A stretch of 64,000 bases of DNA from Phreatobacter oligotrophus (GTDB taxonomy: Bacteria; Pseudomonadota; Alphaproteobacteria; Rhizobiales; Phreatobacteraceae): the NCBI RefSeq assembly GCF_003046185.1, contig NZ_PZZL01000004.1, positions 463,129 through 527,128 of the forward strand, in the 5' to 3' direction. The first letter of the stretch is position 1. Every line of letters begins with the position of its first letter. The notes below the pieces were generated by a model. It was not told the origin of the DNA. It worked only from the letters and a program-made list of their open reading frames with translations, and made no database searches. This document shows, one piece after another, positions 8,808 through 17,762 of the stretch. The translations under genes and the position numbers were made by a program.

Positions 8808-9251
8808 TCACCGCTCCGGCGGGATCGAATAGGTGCCGGTGGCATGGGCGACGAGATCGTCCCCCTCGCGCTCCGACCAGATCGCGACCTCGCCCACGGC
8901 CAGCCGCTTGCCGAGCTTGATCAGCCGGCATTCGGCGACGAGGTCGCGCTGCGCGGGTTTCTTCAGGAAGTTGATGTTGAGGTTGGTCGTGACCGCGAGC
9001 GCGACCGGCCCGATCGAGGCAAGGATCGCCACATAGAGCCCGGTATCGGCCAGCGTCATCATGGTCGGTCCCGAGATCGTGCCGCCCGGACGCAACTGGC
9101 GGGGATCGTACCGGCAGCGCATCCGCGCGAATTTCGGCCCCACCGCTTCGACCATGAAGGTCTTGCCCGGCCCGAAGACCTGCGGGAACTCGGTGGCGAG
9201 AAAGGCCTCCATCTCGGTCACGGTCATGCGGGCGGCGGCGTGGCTGGACAT
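8808..9251 (-). CDS. Hotdog-fold thioesterase (PaaI/YdiI type)
   Basis: 147 residues from MSSHAAAR at 9251; an internal ATG at 9227 is an alternative start. The hotdog signature GGTISGPTMMTLADTGLYVA holds the central helix with the catalytic acidic residue region, and TTNLNINFLKKP is the following strand. Members hydrolyse acyl-CoA thioesters, often aromatic or acetoacetyl/hydroxyacyl. Its divergent neighbour is an enoyl-CoA hydratase homologue, consistent with acyl-CoA metabolism. Substrate not determinable. Confidence 0.85.
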   Translation of the reverse strand: MSSHAAARMTVTEMEAFLATEFPQVFGPGKTFMVEAVGPKFARMRCRYDPRQLRPGGTISGPTMMTLADTGLYVAILASIGPVALAVTTNLNINFLKKPAQRDLVAECRLIKLGKRLAVGEVAIWSEREGDDLVAHATGTYSIPPER

Positions 9252-9359
9252 GGCGGGCTGAAGCGCTTCCGGGGGACGGACCGCCCTTCGGCGGCCTTGC
9301 GGGTGCGACGATAGCGGGCCAAGGTCGCGCCCGCTCCTCTTGCAAAAGGCGGATGCCGC

Positions 9360-10184
9360 TTGTCTGACGCTCCCTCGCCCGCCCCCACCATCGCCGCGCC
9401 GATCCTCCGTCGCGCGGATGCGAACGGCATCGCCACGCTGACCCTCGATGACCCGTCGAGCCGCAACGCCCTGTCCGAGCGGATGCTGGCGAGCCTCTCC
9501 GACACCCTCGCCGCCATCGCCGCGGACCGCAGCATCCGCGCCGTCGTGCTCACCGCTGTCGGCCCCTGCTTCTCTTCCGGCCATCACCTCAAGGAGATGA
9601 GCGCCCGAAGAGCCGATCCCGACCGGGGCCGCGCCTATTTCGCCGACATCCTCGGCCGCTGCTCCGCCATGATGCAGCAGATCGTCGCCCTGCCGCAGCC
9701 CGTCATCGCCGCGGTCCAGGGCCTTGCCACCGCTGCCGGCTGCCAGCTCGTCGCCACCTGCGACCTCGCCGTCGCCTCATCCGAGGCGCGGTTCTGCACG
9801 CCCGGCGTCCATATCGGCCTGTTCTGCTCGACGCCGATGGTGGCGCTGTCGCGCAACCTCAGCCGCAAGCATGCCATGGAGATGCTGCTGCTGGGCGACG
9901 CCATCCCCGCCGACGAGGCTTTCCGCATGGGCCTCGTCAACCGCGTCGTGCCGGCCGGCACCGAGCTTGCCGAGGCGACGGCGCTGGCCGCCCGCATCGC
10001 CGCCAAGTCGACGCTGACGGTGAAGGTCGGCAAGCGCGCCTTCTCCGAGCAGCTGGAAATGGGCCTTTCCGACGCCTATGCGCATGCCAGCGCCGTGATG
10101 GTTGAGAACATGCTCGCCCGCGACGCCGAGGAGGGCATTGCCGCCACCCTCGAGAAGCGCCAGCCGCGATGGGAAGACCGGTGA
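9360..10184 (+). CDS. Enoyl-CoA hydratase/isomerase family protein (ECHDC3-like)
   Basis: 274 residues from a TTG start at 9360, chosen because AAAAGGCGG lies upstream and the first in-frame ATG is 41 codons later, inside the fold. Crotonase landmarks: RNALSERML early, the oxyanion-hole segments FSSGHHLKEM near 75 and QGLATAAGCQLVATCDLAVA near 120. The catalytic Glu positions of true crotonase are not obvious, as in the ECHDC3 group, so hydratase activity itself is uncertain. It overlaps the next gene by 16 bases. Confidence 0.85.
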   Translation: MSDAPSPAPTIAAPILRRADANGIATLTLDDPSSRNALSERMLASLSDTLAAIAADRSIRAVVLTAVGPCFSSGHHLKEMSARRADPDRGRAYFADILGRCSAMMQQIVALPQPVIAAVQGLATAAGCQLVATCDLAVASSEARFCTPGVHIGLFCSTPMVALSRNLSRKHAMEMLLLGDAIPADEAFRMGLVNRVVPAGTELAEATALAARIAAKSTLTVKVGKRAFSEQLEMGLSDAYAHASAVMVENMLARDAEEGIAATLEKRQPRWEDR

Positions 10185-10720
10185 ACCACGACAGCTATTC
10201 CGACGCCACGATCCGCACCATCCTGTCGGACGTGAAGATCATCGCCATGGTCGGCGCCTCCGCCAATGCGGTGCGCCCCTCCTATTTCGTGCTGAAATAC
10301 CTTCTCGACCGCGGCTACCGCGTCCACCCCGTCAATCCCGGCCTTGCCGGCCAGGAGATCCTCGGCTGCCGCGTGTACGCGAACCTCGCCGACATCCCCG
10401 AGCCCGTGGACATGGTCGACATCTTCCGCAATGCCGAGGCCGCCGCGGCCATCGTCGAGGAGGCCATCGCCCTCCCGCAGCGCCCGAAGGTCATCTGGAT
10501 GCAGCTCGGCGTGCGCAACGATGCTGCCGCGGCCCGCGCGGAGGAGGCCGGCATGACCGTGGTGATGAACCGCTGCCCCAAGATCGAGCTCGGGCGTCTG
10601 TCCTCCGAGATCGCCTGGATGGGGGTCAATTCCCGCACCATCTCGGCGAAGCGCGCCCCGCAGCTGAAGGCCGGCAAGTTCCAGAAGCTCGGGCTCCGGA
10701 CCACCTTCCAGCGCGACTGA
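10169..10720 (+). CDS. CoA-binding domain protein (YccU-like)
   Basis: 183 residues from the ATG at 10169, overlapping the hydratase by 16 bases; a GTG at 10181 is an alternative. A single Rossmann-type CoA-binding domain: KIIAMVGASANAVRPSYFV, GYRVHPVNPGLAGQEILG, then VDMVDIFRNAEAA and the conserved VIWMQLGVRND and MNRCPKIE. Same fold as the succinyl-CoA synthetase alpha N-domain, without its catalytic parts. Translational overlap suggests co-regulation with the acyl-CoA enzyme upstream. Exact role of the family is not known. Confidence 0.88.
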   Translation: MGRPVNHDSYSDATIRTILSDVKIIAMVGASANAVRPSYFVLKYLLDRGYRVHPVNPGLAGQEILGCRVYANLADIPEPVDMVDIFRNAEAAAAIVEEAIALPQRPKVIWMQLGVRNDAAAARAEEAGMTVVMNRCPKIELGRLSSEIAWMGVNSRTISAKRAPQLKAGKFQKLGLRTTFQRD

Positions 10721-10795
10721 AGCGGGCTGACGCGGCGCGCGGCGCCGACGGAACAGGGCCGCTGTCACGGCCCCGAAATAGAAAATCCTGTTTCA

Positions 10796-10825
10796 TTGAC
10801 CCGTCAGATGGCGGCGCGATAGACA
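10796..10825 (+). promoter_or_regulatory. Candidate promoter of the O-acetylhomoserine sulfhydrylase gene
   Basis: TTGACC (10796-10801) is followed after 16-18 bases by GATAGA/TAGACA (10818-10825), about 50 bases before the start codon, within an AT-richer patch. A GGGCCG/CGGCCC hairpin at 10756-10773 precedes it and may end the upstream operon. I looked for a SAM-II type leader here and did not find one. Confidence 0.4.
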
Positions 10826-10871
10826 GAAATTCTACGAAATGCCGGCGAATGGCCGGTCAGGAGGAAACATC

Positions 10872-12155
10872 ATGGCTGATCGCGCCCCCGGCTTTGCCAC
10901 CCTCGCCGTCCATGCCGGCGCCCAGCCCGATCCGACCACCGGCGCGCGGGCGACGCCGATCTACCAGACGACCTCCTTCGTCTTCGACGATGTCGACCAT
11001 GCCGCCTCGCTCTTCGGCCTGCAGGCCTTCGGCAACATCTACACCCGTATCGGCAACCCCACGAACGCGGTGCTCGAGGAACGCGTCGCGGCGCTCGAGG
11101 GCGGCACGGCGGCGCTCGGCGTTGCCTCCGGCCATGCGGCCGAATTCCTCGTCTTCCACGCCCTGCTGCAGCCCGGCGACGAGTTCGTCGCCTCGAAGAA
11201 GCTCTATGGCGGCTCGATCAACCAGTTCAACCACTCCTACAAGAGCTTCGACTGGCGCGTCGTCTGGGCCGATCAGGACGACCTCGCGGCCTTCGAGGCG
11301 GCGGTGACGCCGAAGACCAAGGCGATCTTCATCGAGAGCATCGCCAACCCCGCCGGCAACATCACGGACATCGCCGGCATCTCGGCCATCGCCAAGCGCC
11401 ACGGCATCCCGCTGATCGTCGACAACACGCTGGCGACGCCCTACCTCATCCGCCCCTTCGAGCACGGCGCCGACATCGTCGTGCATTCCGCCACCAAGTT
11501 CCTCGGCGGCCACGGCAATTCCATCGGCGGCGTGATCGTTGATGGCGGCTCCTTCGACTGGGTGAAGTCCGGCCGCTATCCCTTCCTGACCTCGCCCCGC
11601 CCCGAATATGGCGGCATCGTCCTGGCCGAGACCTTCGGCAATTTCGCCTTCGCCATCGCCGTGCGCGTCCTGGGCCTGCGTGACCTCGGGCCGGCGCTCT
11701 CGCCCTTCAACGCCTTCCAGATCCTCACCGGCATCGAGACCCTGCCGCTGCGCATGGAGCGGCACTCGGCCAATGCGCTGAAGGTGGCGGAATTCCTCTC
11801 CACCCACCCGAAGGTCGCCTGGGTCTCCTATCCGGGCCTTCCCGGTGACAAGGGCCATGCGCTCGCCAAGAAGTACACGCCGAAAGGCGCCGGCGCGGTC
11901 TTCACCTTCGGACTCAAGGGCGGCTACGAGGCAGGCGTGAAGCTGGTCTCGGAAGTGGCGCTCTTCTCCCACCTCGCCAATGTCGGCGACACCCGCTCGC
12001 TCATCATCCACCCGGCTTCGACCACCCACCGCCAGCTCTCCGACGAGCAGAAGACGGTGGCAGGTGCAGGACCGGAGGTGGTGCGCCTCTCGGTCGGCAT
12101 CGAGGATGTCGCGGACATCATCGCCGATCTGGAAAAGGCGCTGGCGGCGGTCTGA
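10872..12155 (+). CDS. metY: O-acetylhomoserine sulfhydrylase (PLP-dependent)
   Basis: 427 residues, start fixed by AGGAGGA 7 bases upstream of the ATG at 10872. It makes homocysteine from O-acetylhomoserine and sulfide in methionine synthesis, in the cytosol. Landmarks of the Cys/Met metabolism PLP family: [56 protein letters not shown], and the PLP lysine in [11 protein letters not shown] near residue 209. Length of about 430 with the long insert after [11 protein letters not shown] is typical for MetY rather than cystathionine synthase. Single-gene unit. Confidence 0.93.
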   Translation: MADRAPGFATLAVHAGAQPDPTTGARATPIYQTTSFVFDDVDHAASLFGLQAFGNIYTRIGNPTNAVLEERVAALEGGTAALGVASGHAAEFLVFHALLQPGDEFVASKKLYGGSINQFNHSYKSFDWRVVWADQDDLAAFEAAVTPKTKAIFIESIANPAGNITDIAGISAIAKRHGIPLIVDNTLATPYLIRPFEHGADIVVHSATKFLGGHGNSIGGVIVDGGSFDWVKSGRYPFLTSPRPEYGGIVLAETFGNFAFAIAVRVLGLRDLGPALSPFNAFQILTGIETLPLRMERHSANALKVAEFLSTHPKVAWVSYPGLPGDKGHALAKKYTPKGAGAVFTFGLKGGYEAGVKLVSEVALFSHLANVGDTRSLIIHPASTTHRQLSDEQKTVAGAGPEVVRLSVGIEDVADIIADLEKALAAV

Positions 12156-12190
12156 GGCCGTCTGGCCCCCTGACGCGCCATCGCGGCATG

Positions 12191-12277
12191 GTCATGCCCG
12201 CCCTTGTGGCGGGCATCCACGACTTGACCACCGACGTCTGAGAAGTCGTGGATGCCCGGGCCAAGCCCGGGCATGAC
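12191..12277. repeat. Dispersed palindromic repeat, copy 1 of 3
   Basis: The element begins GTCATGCCCG, has GGGCATCCACGACTTG, then GAAGTCGTGGATGCCCGG and ends CGGGCATGAC, so nested inverted repeats fold it into two hairpins closed by the GTCATGCCCG/CGGGCATGAC arms. The same layout occurs at 19201-19288 and 29910-30001. It lies between two convergent genes (metY and heme A synthase). Confidence 0.85.
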
Positions 12278-12321
12278 GGAGAGGTGAATGCTGTCCGATA
12301 GCGGTGGGCCCGAGCCCCGCC

Positions 12322-13407
12322 CTACTCCGCCGGAACGGCCCGCCCGGCCGGCACGGCCTCGATCCGCGGCGCGCGGGTCAGCGCGAAAACATGCGACAGC
12401 GCATGCCCCAGCACCAGCACGGCGAAGCCCTGGTGCAGGAGGCCGGCCCAGAGCGGCACGACGAGCACCAGCGTCACCACGCCGATCACCGCCTGCGCCG
12501 TCACCAGGCCCAGCAGCACCGTCGCGCCCTTGGCATAGGCCGTGCCGCGCGCCGAGAGCATGTGCCAGACCGCCAGCGCCAGCAAGCCATAGGCGACCAG
12601 GCGGTGGTTGAACTGCACGAGGGCGAGCGAGTCGATGAAGGCCTCGCCGATGGTCGCCTTGTCGAACAGAACGGCCATGGGCGGGATCAGCGCGCCATCC
12701 ATCAGCGGCCAGTCGTTGAAGCGCATGCCCGCTTTGTTGCCGGCGACCAGCGCGCCGAGGGCGATCTGGAGGGCCAGCACGCAGAGCACGGCGATGCCGC
12801 CGCGCCGCACGATGTCGGGCACCGGTTCGCGCCGCCGCTCCGGCATGAGCCTCAGCGCCGTCCAGACGAGCAGCGCGAAGATCAGGCAGGCCAGCGACAG
12901 GTGGAACATCAGCTTCAGCGGCGCGACATAGACCATGCCTGGCTTGAGGCCCGAGGCCACCATCAGCCAGCCGACGAAGCCCTGAAGCGCCATGAGCAGG
13001 CCGATGCCGAAGGTGCCGGCGGCGAGCCGCGCCGACATGAAGCCGCGCGCCGCGAAGAAGATCCACGGCAGCAGCATGGCCGCACCGACCAGGCGACCAA
13101 GGAAACGATGGCCCCATTCCCACCAGTAGATGAACTGGAAGTCGCCGAGGCTCATGCCCTTGTTGATGGCCTGGTATTGAGGGCTCGCCCGGTACTTGTC
13201 GAATTCCAGCGCCCAGTCGGCCGCCGACAGCGGCGGGATGGAGCCCGTCACCGGCTTCCATTCGGTGATCGACAGACCGGAATCGGTCAGCCGCGTCGCG
13301 CCGCCCACCACCACCATGCAGAAGACCAGCGCGGCCACGCAGAGCAGCCAGATGCGCACGGCGCGGTGCGTGTCGGGAGCGGTCGAAACGGTCGCGGGCG
13401 CCGTCAT
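12322..13407 (-). CDS. ctaA: Heme A synthase, COX15/CtaA family
   Basis: 361 residues; start at 13407 with GGAGGATCG just upstream. Integral membrane enzyme with about eight membrane segments that oxidises heme O to heme A for cytochrome c oxidase. Family landmarks: VVVGGATRLTDSGLSITEWKP near residue 30, WWEWGHRFLGRLVG with a heme-ligand His, FHLSLA, and in the second half FNHRLVAYGLLAL and LLHQGFAVLVLGHALSHV with further ligand His residues. No other cytochrome oxidase assembly gene is next to it. Confidence 0.93.
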   Translation of the reverse strand: MTAPATVSTAPDTHRAVRIWLLCVAALVFCMVVVGGATRLTDSGLSITEWKPVTGSIPPLSAADWALEFDKYRASPQYQAINKGMSLGDFQFIYWWEWGHRFLGRLVGAAMLLPWIFFAARGFMSARLAAGTFGIGLLMALQGFVGWLMVASGLKPGMVYVAPLKLMFHLSLACLIFALLVWTALRLMPERRREPVPDIVRRGGIAVLCVLALQIALGALVAGNKAGMRFNDWPLMDGALIPPMAVLFDKATIGEAFIDSLALVQFNHRLVAYGLLALAVWHMLSARGTAYAKGATVLLGLVTAQAVIGVVTLVLVVPLWAGLLHQGFAVLVLGHALSHVFALTRAPRIEAVPAGRAVPAE

Positions 13408-13500
13408 GCGGCGATCCTCCGGCTTGTGATCCTTCGTAAGGGCGAGATATAGCCCTGCCCCACCGCCCGGCAAGGCGGCAACCGGACCCGGTCATCACGC

Positions 13501-13722
13501 ATGCGTCAGCGCACCCGCAAGCTCTTCGGCACGATCCTCCTCCTGGTCTGGGTGACCTTCTACGCCCTGATCGTGATGGCGATCATGCACAATGCCGTCC
13601 GCCGCTTCGGCCCCATCGGCGAGCCACTCTTCTATGCCGCGGCCGGAATCGCCTGGATCCCGGTGGCCATGCTGGTCATCTGGTGGATGGGTCGTCCCGA
13701 CCCCGAGGAGGATGAGGCCTGA
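13501..13722 (+). CDS. DUF2842 small membrane protein
   Basis: 73 residues with two membrane segments (about 9-28 and 40-62) and an acidic tail GRPDPEEDEA. The pattern RTRKLFGTILLLVWV...YALIVM and GEPLFYAAAGIAWIPVAMLVIWWM fits DUF2842, a small family typical of alphaproteobacteria with no known function. The stop codon overlaps the panC start by one base (TGATG), so the two are translationally coupled. Divergent from the heme A synthase gene. Confidence 0.85.
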   Translation: MRQRTRKLFGTILLLVWVTFYALIVMAIMHNAVRRFGPIGEPLFYAAAGIAWIPVAMLVIWWMGRPDPEEDEA

Positions 13723-14564
13723 TGGCCCGCCCGCAGGTCGTCCGCACCGTCGCGGACCTGCGCACCCTCGTCGCCGGCTGGCGCGCCGAGGGTCTGCGCG
13801 TCGGCCTGGTGCCCACCATGGGCGCGCTCCATGCCGGCCATGTCTCGCTGGTCGAGACGGCCCGGCGCTCCGCCGACCGCGTCATCGTGTCGATCTTCGT
13901 CAATCCGACGCAGTTCGCACCCAATGAGGATTTCGCAAAATATCCCCGTACTTTCCAGTATGATCTTGATGTCCTGTCTGAAGTCGGGACGGAGGCTGTC
14001 TATGCGCCCGAGGTCCCGACCATGTACCCGCCGGGCGCCGCCACGACCGTCAGCCTGACCGGACCGGCGACGGCGGGCCTCGAGGATGTCTCCCGCCCCT
14101 TCCACTTCCCGGGGGTCGCGACCATCGTCGCCAAGCTGCTGATCCAGGCGGGGCCGGATGTCGCGGTCTTCGGCGAGAAGGATTTCCAGCAGCTCGCCGT
14201 CATCCGCCGCATGGCGGCGGACCTCGACCTGCCGGTGGAAATCATCGGCGGCGCGACGGTGCGCGATGCCGACGGCCTCGCCCTCTCCTCCCGCAACCGC
14301 TACCTCTCGGCGGAGGAGCGCACTACGGCCCCGGTCCTGCACCGGACCATGCTCGGCGTAGCGAAGGCGCTGGGAGACGGCCTGTCGCCCGCTGAAGCGC
14401 TCGCCGAGGGCCGCGCCGCCATCACCGCCGCCGGCTTCGACCTCGACTATCTGGAGCTCAGGGCCGCCGACGACCTCGGGGACCCGCGTCCCGGCGTGCC
14501 CTGGCGGTTGCTGGTGGCAGCAAGGCTCGGCGCGACGCGGCTCATCGACAATATCGCGGTCTGA
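13722..14564 (+). CDS. panC: Pantothenate synthetase (pantoate-beta-alanine ligase)
   Basis: 280 residues. ATP-dependent condensation of pantoate and beta-alanine to pantothenate, the CoA precursor. Nucleotidyltransferase motif PTMGALHAGHVSLV (HxGH form) near 30, IFVNPTQFAPNEDF, GEKDFQQLAVIRRM near 152 and the KMSKS-equivalent LALSSRNRYLSAEE near 186 are all present. The start overlaps the DUF2842 stop codon. A short stretch around 13930-13990 (TFQYDLDVLSEVG) is AT-richer than its surroundings. Confidence 0.96.
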   Translation: MARPQVVRTVADLRTLVAGWRAEGLRVGLVPTMGALHAGHVSLVETARRSADRVIVSIFVNPTQFAPNEDFAKYPRTFQYDLDVLSEVGTEAVYAPEVPTMYPPGAATTVSLTGPATAGLEDVSRPFHFPGVATIVAKLLIQAGPDVAVFGEKDFQQLAVIRRMAADLDLPVEIIGGATVRDADGLALSSRNRYLSAEERTTAPVLHRTMLGVAKALGDGLSPAEALAEGRAAITAAGFDLDYLELRAADDLGDPRPGVPWRLLVAARLGATRLIDNIAV

Positions 14565-14567
14565 GGG

Positions 14568-14981
14568 TCAGAGCAGGCCGAGCTCGGCCAGTTCCTTCGC
14601 GAGTTCGGGCGGCAGGTCCTTGGTCGCGCCCGACGACAGGTCGGCCGGCGCGTCCTTCGGATCGAGATAGCGCCAGCCCTGGAACGGACCCTTGCGGCGA
14701 GGCTGTACCCGGTGGATCACCGGCTCAAGGACCAGGTCACAGCGGGAAACCCCTTCCCCGTCTGTGAAAGGGCGAATCTCGATGAGCCGTTGGCGGCACT
14801 GGATGACCCCCTTGATCACCCAGTAGAGCGACCCCTCGCCGACGATCTCGTCGCCGCGCTTCGGCTGCATCCGCGTCGTGTGGATCTGCTCGCCGAAGGT
14901 CTTGATGCGCCAGTCCACCCATTCCTGGAGGTCTTCGACCGAGTCGGCGCCGACGCAGAGCTTGATGAGGTGGAGGGTCAT
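14568..14981 (-). CDS. DUF1489 family protein
   Basis: 137 residues, cytosolic. MTLHLIKLCVGADSVEDLQEW, a conserved THTTRMQPKR-like segment (IHTTRMQPKR), GSLYWVIKGVIQCRQ and GWRYL are the recognisable DUF1489 segments; the family is nearly confined to alphaproteobacteria and has no assigned function. It ends 3 bases from the panC stop, tail to tail. Confidence 0.88.
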   Translation of the reverse strand: MTLHLIKLCVGADSVEDLQEWVDWRIKTFGEQIHTTRMQPKRGDEIVGEGSLYWVIKGVIQCRQRLIEIRPFTDGEGVSRCDLVLEPVIHRVQPRRKGPFQGWRYLDPKDAPADLSSGATKDLPPELAKELAELGLL

Positions 14982-15028
14982 GCCCCCCTATCTAGCGCGG
15001 CCACCCGCCGCCCCCAAGGGCCGAACCC

Positions 15029-15439
15029 TTAGCGGTTGGGGACAAGCGGTGCCGGACGCAGGCCGAGCGCCATGCAGAGGTCCGTGCGCCAGAACGGCCC
15101 GTCCCGGCGGGCCGCGATGACGACGCGCTGGGTGACCTGCAGGGGAATGCCGCAGGCGGCGGAGCTGGCGGGGGTCAGCAGGGTCAGCGAGGTGACGTCC
15201 GGGCCCTTTTCGAGGCGGGTGACGTCGATGGTGGCCTGCAACTGGCCGCGGGCGAGCGTGACCACGGCCACCGTGCCCTCGAAGACGATGTCGGCGCGCT
15301 GGACGATCTCGGCCCGGGAGAAATTGAAGCACTGGCAGGCGGCGGCCGGGGTGGCGGCGAGGAGGGTCAGCGCCAGGGCGAGCAGCCGCAGTCCACCCCT
15401 CCCCGGCGGGGAGAGGTCGATGCGAGCCCTGGCGAGCAT
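15029..15439 (-). CDS. Secreted NTR/TIMP-like Cys protein, hypothetical
   Basis: 136 residues from the ATG at 15439; the start is uncertain because the first 20 residues (LARARIDLSPPGRGG) are encoded by palindromic repeat DNA. A signal peptide GLRLLALALTLLAATPAAA is followed at once by CQCFNFSRAEIVQRADIVFEG. A mature N-terminus C-x-C with a following A-D-x-V-F-x-G is the hallmark of the netrin/TIMP (NTR) fold, also known in bacteria. Further Cys residues near the end (AACGIPL, TDLCMAL) could pair with them. Inferred periplasmic or extracellular; function unknown. Confidence 0.7.
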   Translation of the reverse strand: MLARARIDLSPPGRGGLRLLALALTLLAATPAAACQCFNFSRAEIVQRADIVFEGTVAVVTLARGQLQATIDVTRLEKGPDVTSLTLLTPASSAACGIPLQVTQRVVIAARRDGPFWRTDLCMALGLRPAPLVPNR

Positions 15440-15518
15440 CGGGAAAGGGGGAGATGAGTGAGGGTGATGGGCCCCCTCTCCCGGCGCTGCGCGCCGACCT
15501 CTCCCCGCCGGGGAGAGG
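15397..15518. repeat. CCTCTCCCC/GGGGAGAGG palindrome block
   Basis: Two palindromes with stems of 6-9 bp, CTCCCC-GGC-GGGGAG near 15400 and CCTCTCCCC-GCC-GGGGAGAGG (15498-15518), flank a spacer that includes GGCGCTGCGCGCC. They lie between the mccA stop and the NTR-like gene and extend into the 5' end of the latter. Likely REP-type intergenic elements. Confidence 0.6.
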
Positions 15519-15546
15519 TGGAAGGAAGCGCCTGCGAGAAAGGCCC

Positions 15547-17598
15547 TCACGCCGCCTGGTCCTGCGCCGCCTCGATGGCCGCGACGGGCGCGCCCTCGGC
15601 GACCTGCTCGCCAGCCGTGACCGAGACCGAGGTCACGACGCCGTCGCTCGGCGCCAGCAACGTGTGCTCCATCTTCATCGCCTCGATGACCGCGACCCGG
15701 TCGCCCTTGGCGACCTGCTGGCCCGGCTCGACGAAGACCTGCACGACCTTGCCATGCATCGGGGCTTTCACCGACCCGCCGCCGTCGAGATGGTCGAGAT
15801 CGACGTCGAGCGGGTCGAAGGCGCGAACTTCGGTCTGCCGGCCGTTGCGGATGACGAAGATGGCATCGGCAGAGGGCACCAACGCTACGTCGCGAGGATA
15901 GTTTCGCAGGTCGTTATCAAGCAGAAATGTCTCCAGAAAGCCTAGGTATCCCTTATACCAAGGCGACATTTCGGCCGTCTGCCCGGCGACCTCGGCGACT
16001 GGAAAGCCTCTTGGAAACGTTAGTCGAGCAGAGTGAAGCTCCCCATCAACTACGACCGGGACGTTCTGATGGCGCGGGGAATCAGACAGGCGAAAGGCGT
16101 CCGCTGACATAACGCTCCACGGTGAATAGCCGTCTCGGTGCTGCTGTTCGGCCCTCCAGGCATGCTTCATCTGGCGCTGAACAATACCCAACACCCCCAC
16201 CGCCGCCGCTTTCGCATCCATCGGCTGCGGGACGGCCCCCAGCACCTCGACATTCCGGTCGATGAACCCCGTGTCGAAATCGCCGGCCCGGAACCCCTCG
16301 GCCTCGGTCAGCGCCGTGAGGAACGTCACGTTGGTCCGCGGACCCGCCACCACCGTCCCCGCCAGCGCCTGACCCAGCCGATCCAGCGCCTCGTCGCGCG
16401 TCGCGCCACGGGCGATCACCTTGGCGATCATCGGGTCGTAATAGGGCGAGACCTCCGCCCCCTCCTCGACGCCGGTGTCGATGCGCACGCCCTCCGCGGC
16501 CCCGAATTCCAGCGCATGGAGCGTGCCGGTCGAGGGCAGGAAGCCCTTTTCCGGGTCCTCGGCATAGAGCCGCGCCTCGACCGCGTGGCCGTGGATGGCA
16601 AGGTTCTCTTGGGAGAGCGGCAGCGGCTCGCCGGCGGCGACCCTCAGCTGCCATTCCACGAGGTCCTGCCCCGTGATCGCCTCGGTCACGGGATGCTCGA
16701 CCTGCAGGCGGGTGTTCATCTCCATGAACCAGAACTTGGTGGGATCGAGGCCGTTGGACCCGTCGGCGATGAACTCCACCGTTCCCGCGCCGACATAGCC
16801 GACCGCCCTCGCCGCCTCGACCGCGGCGCGGCCCATGGCCTCGCGCATGGCGGCGGGCATGCCCGGGGCCGGGGCTTCCTCGATCACCTTCTGGTGGCGG
16901 CGCTGCAGCGAGCAGTCACGCTCGAACAGGTGGACGACGTTGCCCTGCGTGTCGCCGAAGACCTGGATCTCGATATGCCGGGGCGAGAGCACGTATTTCT
17001 CGATCAGCACCCGCGGATCGCCGAAGGCGCCCTGCGCCTCGCGCTGCGCCGAGGCCAGCGCCTCGTCGAAATCCATGGCCTTGTCGACGCGCTTCATGCC
17101 CTTGCCGCCGCCGCCGGCGACCGCCTTGATGAGCACGGGATAGCCGACCTCGTAGGCCTTCTCCTTCAGGAATTTCGGGTCCTGGTTGGCGCCGTGATAG
17201 CCGGGCACGACCGGCACGCCGGCCTTCTGCATCAGGGCTTTCGCGCCATCCTTGAGGCCCATGGCGCGGATGGCGGTGGCCGGGGGCCCGACGAAGACGA
17301 TGCCGGCCTCGGCGCAGGCCTCGGCGAATTCGGCGCGCTCGGACAGGAAGCCGTAGCCGGGATGGATGGCCTCCGCCCCCGACTGCTTCGCCACCGCGAT
17401 GATCTTGTCGATGACGAGATAGCTCTCGCGCGCCGCGGCAGGCCCGATCGGATAGGCCTCGTCCGCCATGCGCACATGCATTGCCCCGGCATCCGCCTCG
17501 GAATAGACGGCGATGGTGCGCAGCCCCAGCCGCTTGGCGGTCTTCATGACGCGGACGGCGATCTCGCCGCGATTGGCGATGAGGACGGAGGAGAACAT
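15547..17598 (-). CDS. mccA: Methylcrotonyl-CoA carboxylase biotin-containing alpha subunit
   Basis: 683 residues. Biotin carboxylase domain (1-446) with ATP-grasp loop IKAVAGGGGKGMKRV, HIEIQVFGD and FMEMNTRLQVEHPVTE; a middle domain contacting the beta subunit; and a C-terminal biotinyl domain with EAMKM (biotinylated Lys642). It carboxylates biotin with bicarbonate and ATP. The alpha-subunit form fits MCC, propionyl-CoA or geranyl-CoA carboxylase; the MCC call rests on the MCC-type beta subunit at 20350-21957 and isovaleryl-CoA dehydrogenase at 28107-29279 on the same strand. Oddity: codons for about residues 487-566 (15901-16140) are much AT-richer than the rest. Confidence 0.88.
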   Translation of the reverse strand: MFSSVLIANRGEIAVRVMKTAKRLGLRTIAVYSEADAGAMHVRMADEAYPIGPAAARESYLVIDKIIAVAKQSGAEAIHPGYGFLSERAEFAEACAEAGIVFVGPPATAIRAMGLKDGAKALMQKAGVPVVPGYHGANQDPKFLKEKAYEVGYPVLIKAVAGGGGKGMKRVDKAMDFDEALASAQREAQGAFGDPRVLIEKYVLSPRHIEIQVFGDTQGNVVHLFERDCSLQRRHQKVIEEAPAPGMPAAMREAMGRAAVEAARAVGYVGAGTVEFIADGSNGLDPTKFWFMEMNTRLQVEHPVTEAITGQDLVEWQLRVAAGEPLPLSQENLAIHGHAVEARLYAEDPEKGFLPSTGTLHALEFGAAEGVRIDTGVEEGAEVSPYYDPMIAKVIARGATRDEALDRLGQALAGTVVAGPRTNVTFLTALTEAEGFRAGDFDTGFIDRNVEVLGAVPQPMDAKAAAVGVLGIVQRQMKHAWRAEQQHRDGYSPWSVMSADAFRLSDSPRHQNVPVVVDGELHSARLTFPRGFPVAEVAGQTAEMSPWYKGYLGFLETFLLDNDLRNYPRDVALVPSADAIFVIRNGRQTEVRAFDPLDVDLDHLDGGGSVKAPMHGKVVQVFVEPGQQVAKGDRVAVIEAMKMEHTLLAPSDGVVTSVSVTAGEQVAEGAPVAAIEAAQDQAA

Positions 17599-17762
17599 GC
17601 ACGCCTCGGCTGGACTGCGGGGTGCCGACTTTACCCTGTTCGCCCATCGATTCCAGCGGTCCGAAGGGGCGAGCGCCGCGCATGGCCTCCCTTCCCCGTC
17701 CCGCCTTGCACCTGCCACCAAGCGGCGTGACAAGGGTTGCGCCCCTGCCGGAGCCGCATGCC

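Noticed and set aside
10721..10871. SAM-II riboswitch upstream of the O-acetylhomoserine sulfhydrylase gene
   Set aside because: The family is known for such leaders in alphaproteobacteria, but I found no matching conserved core; only a promoter-like pair and small hairpins were seen.
16138..17730. A 530-codon plus-strand open frame
   Set aside because: Antisense to mccA, whose biotin carboxylase motifs are complete; the plus frame has none.
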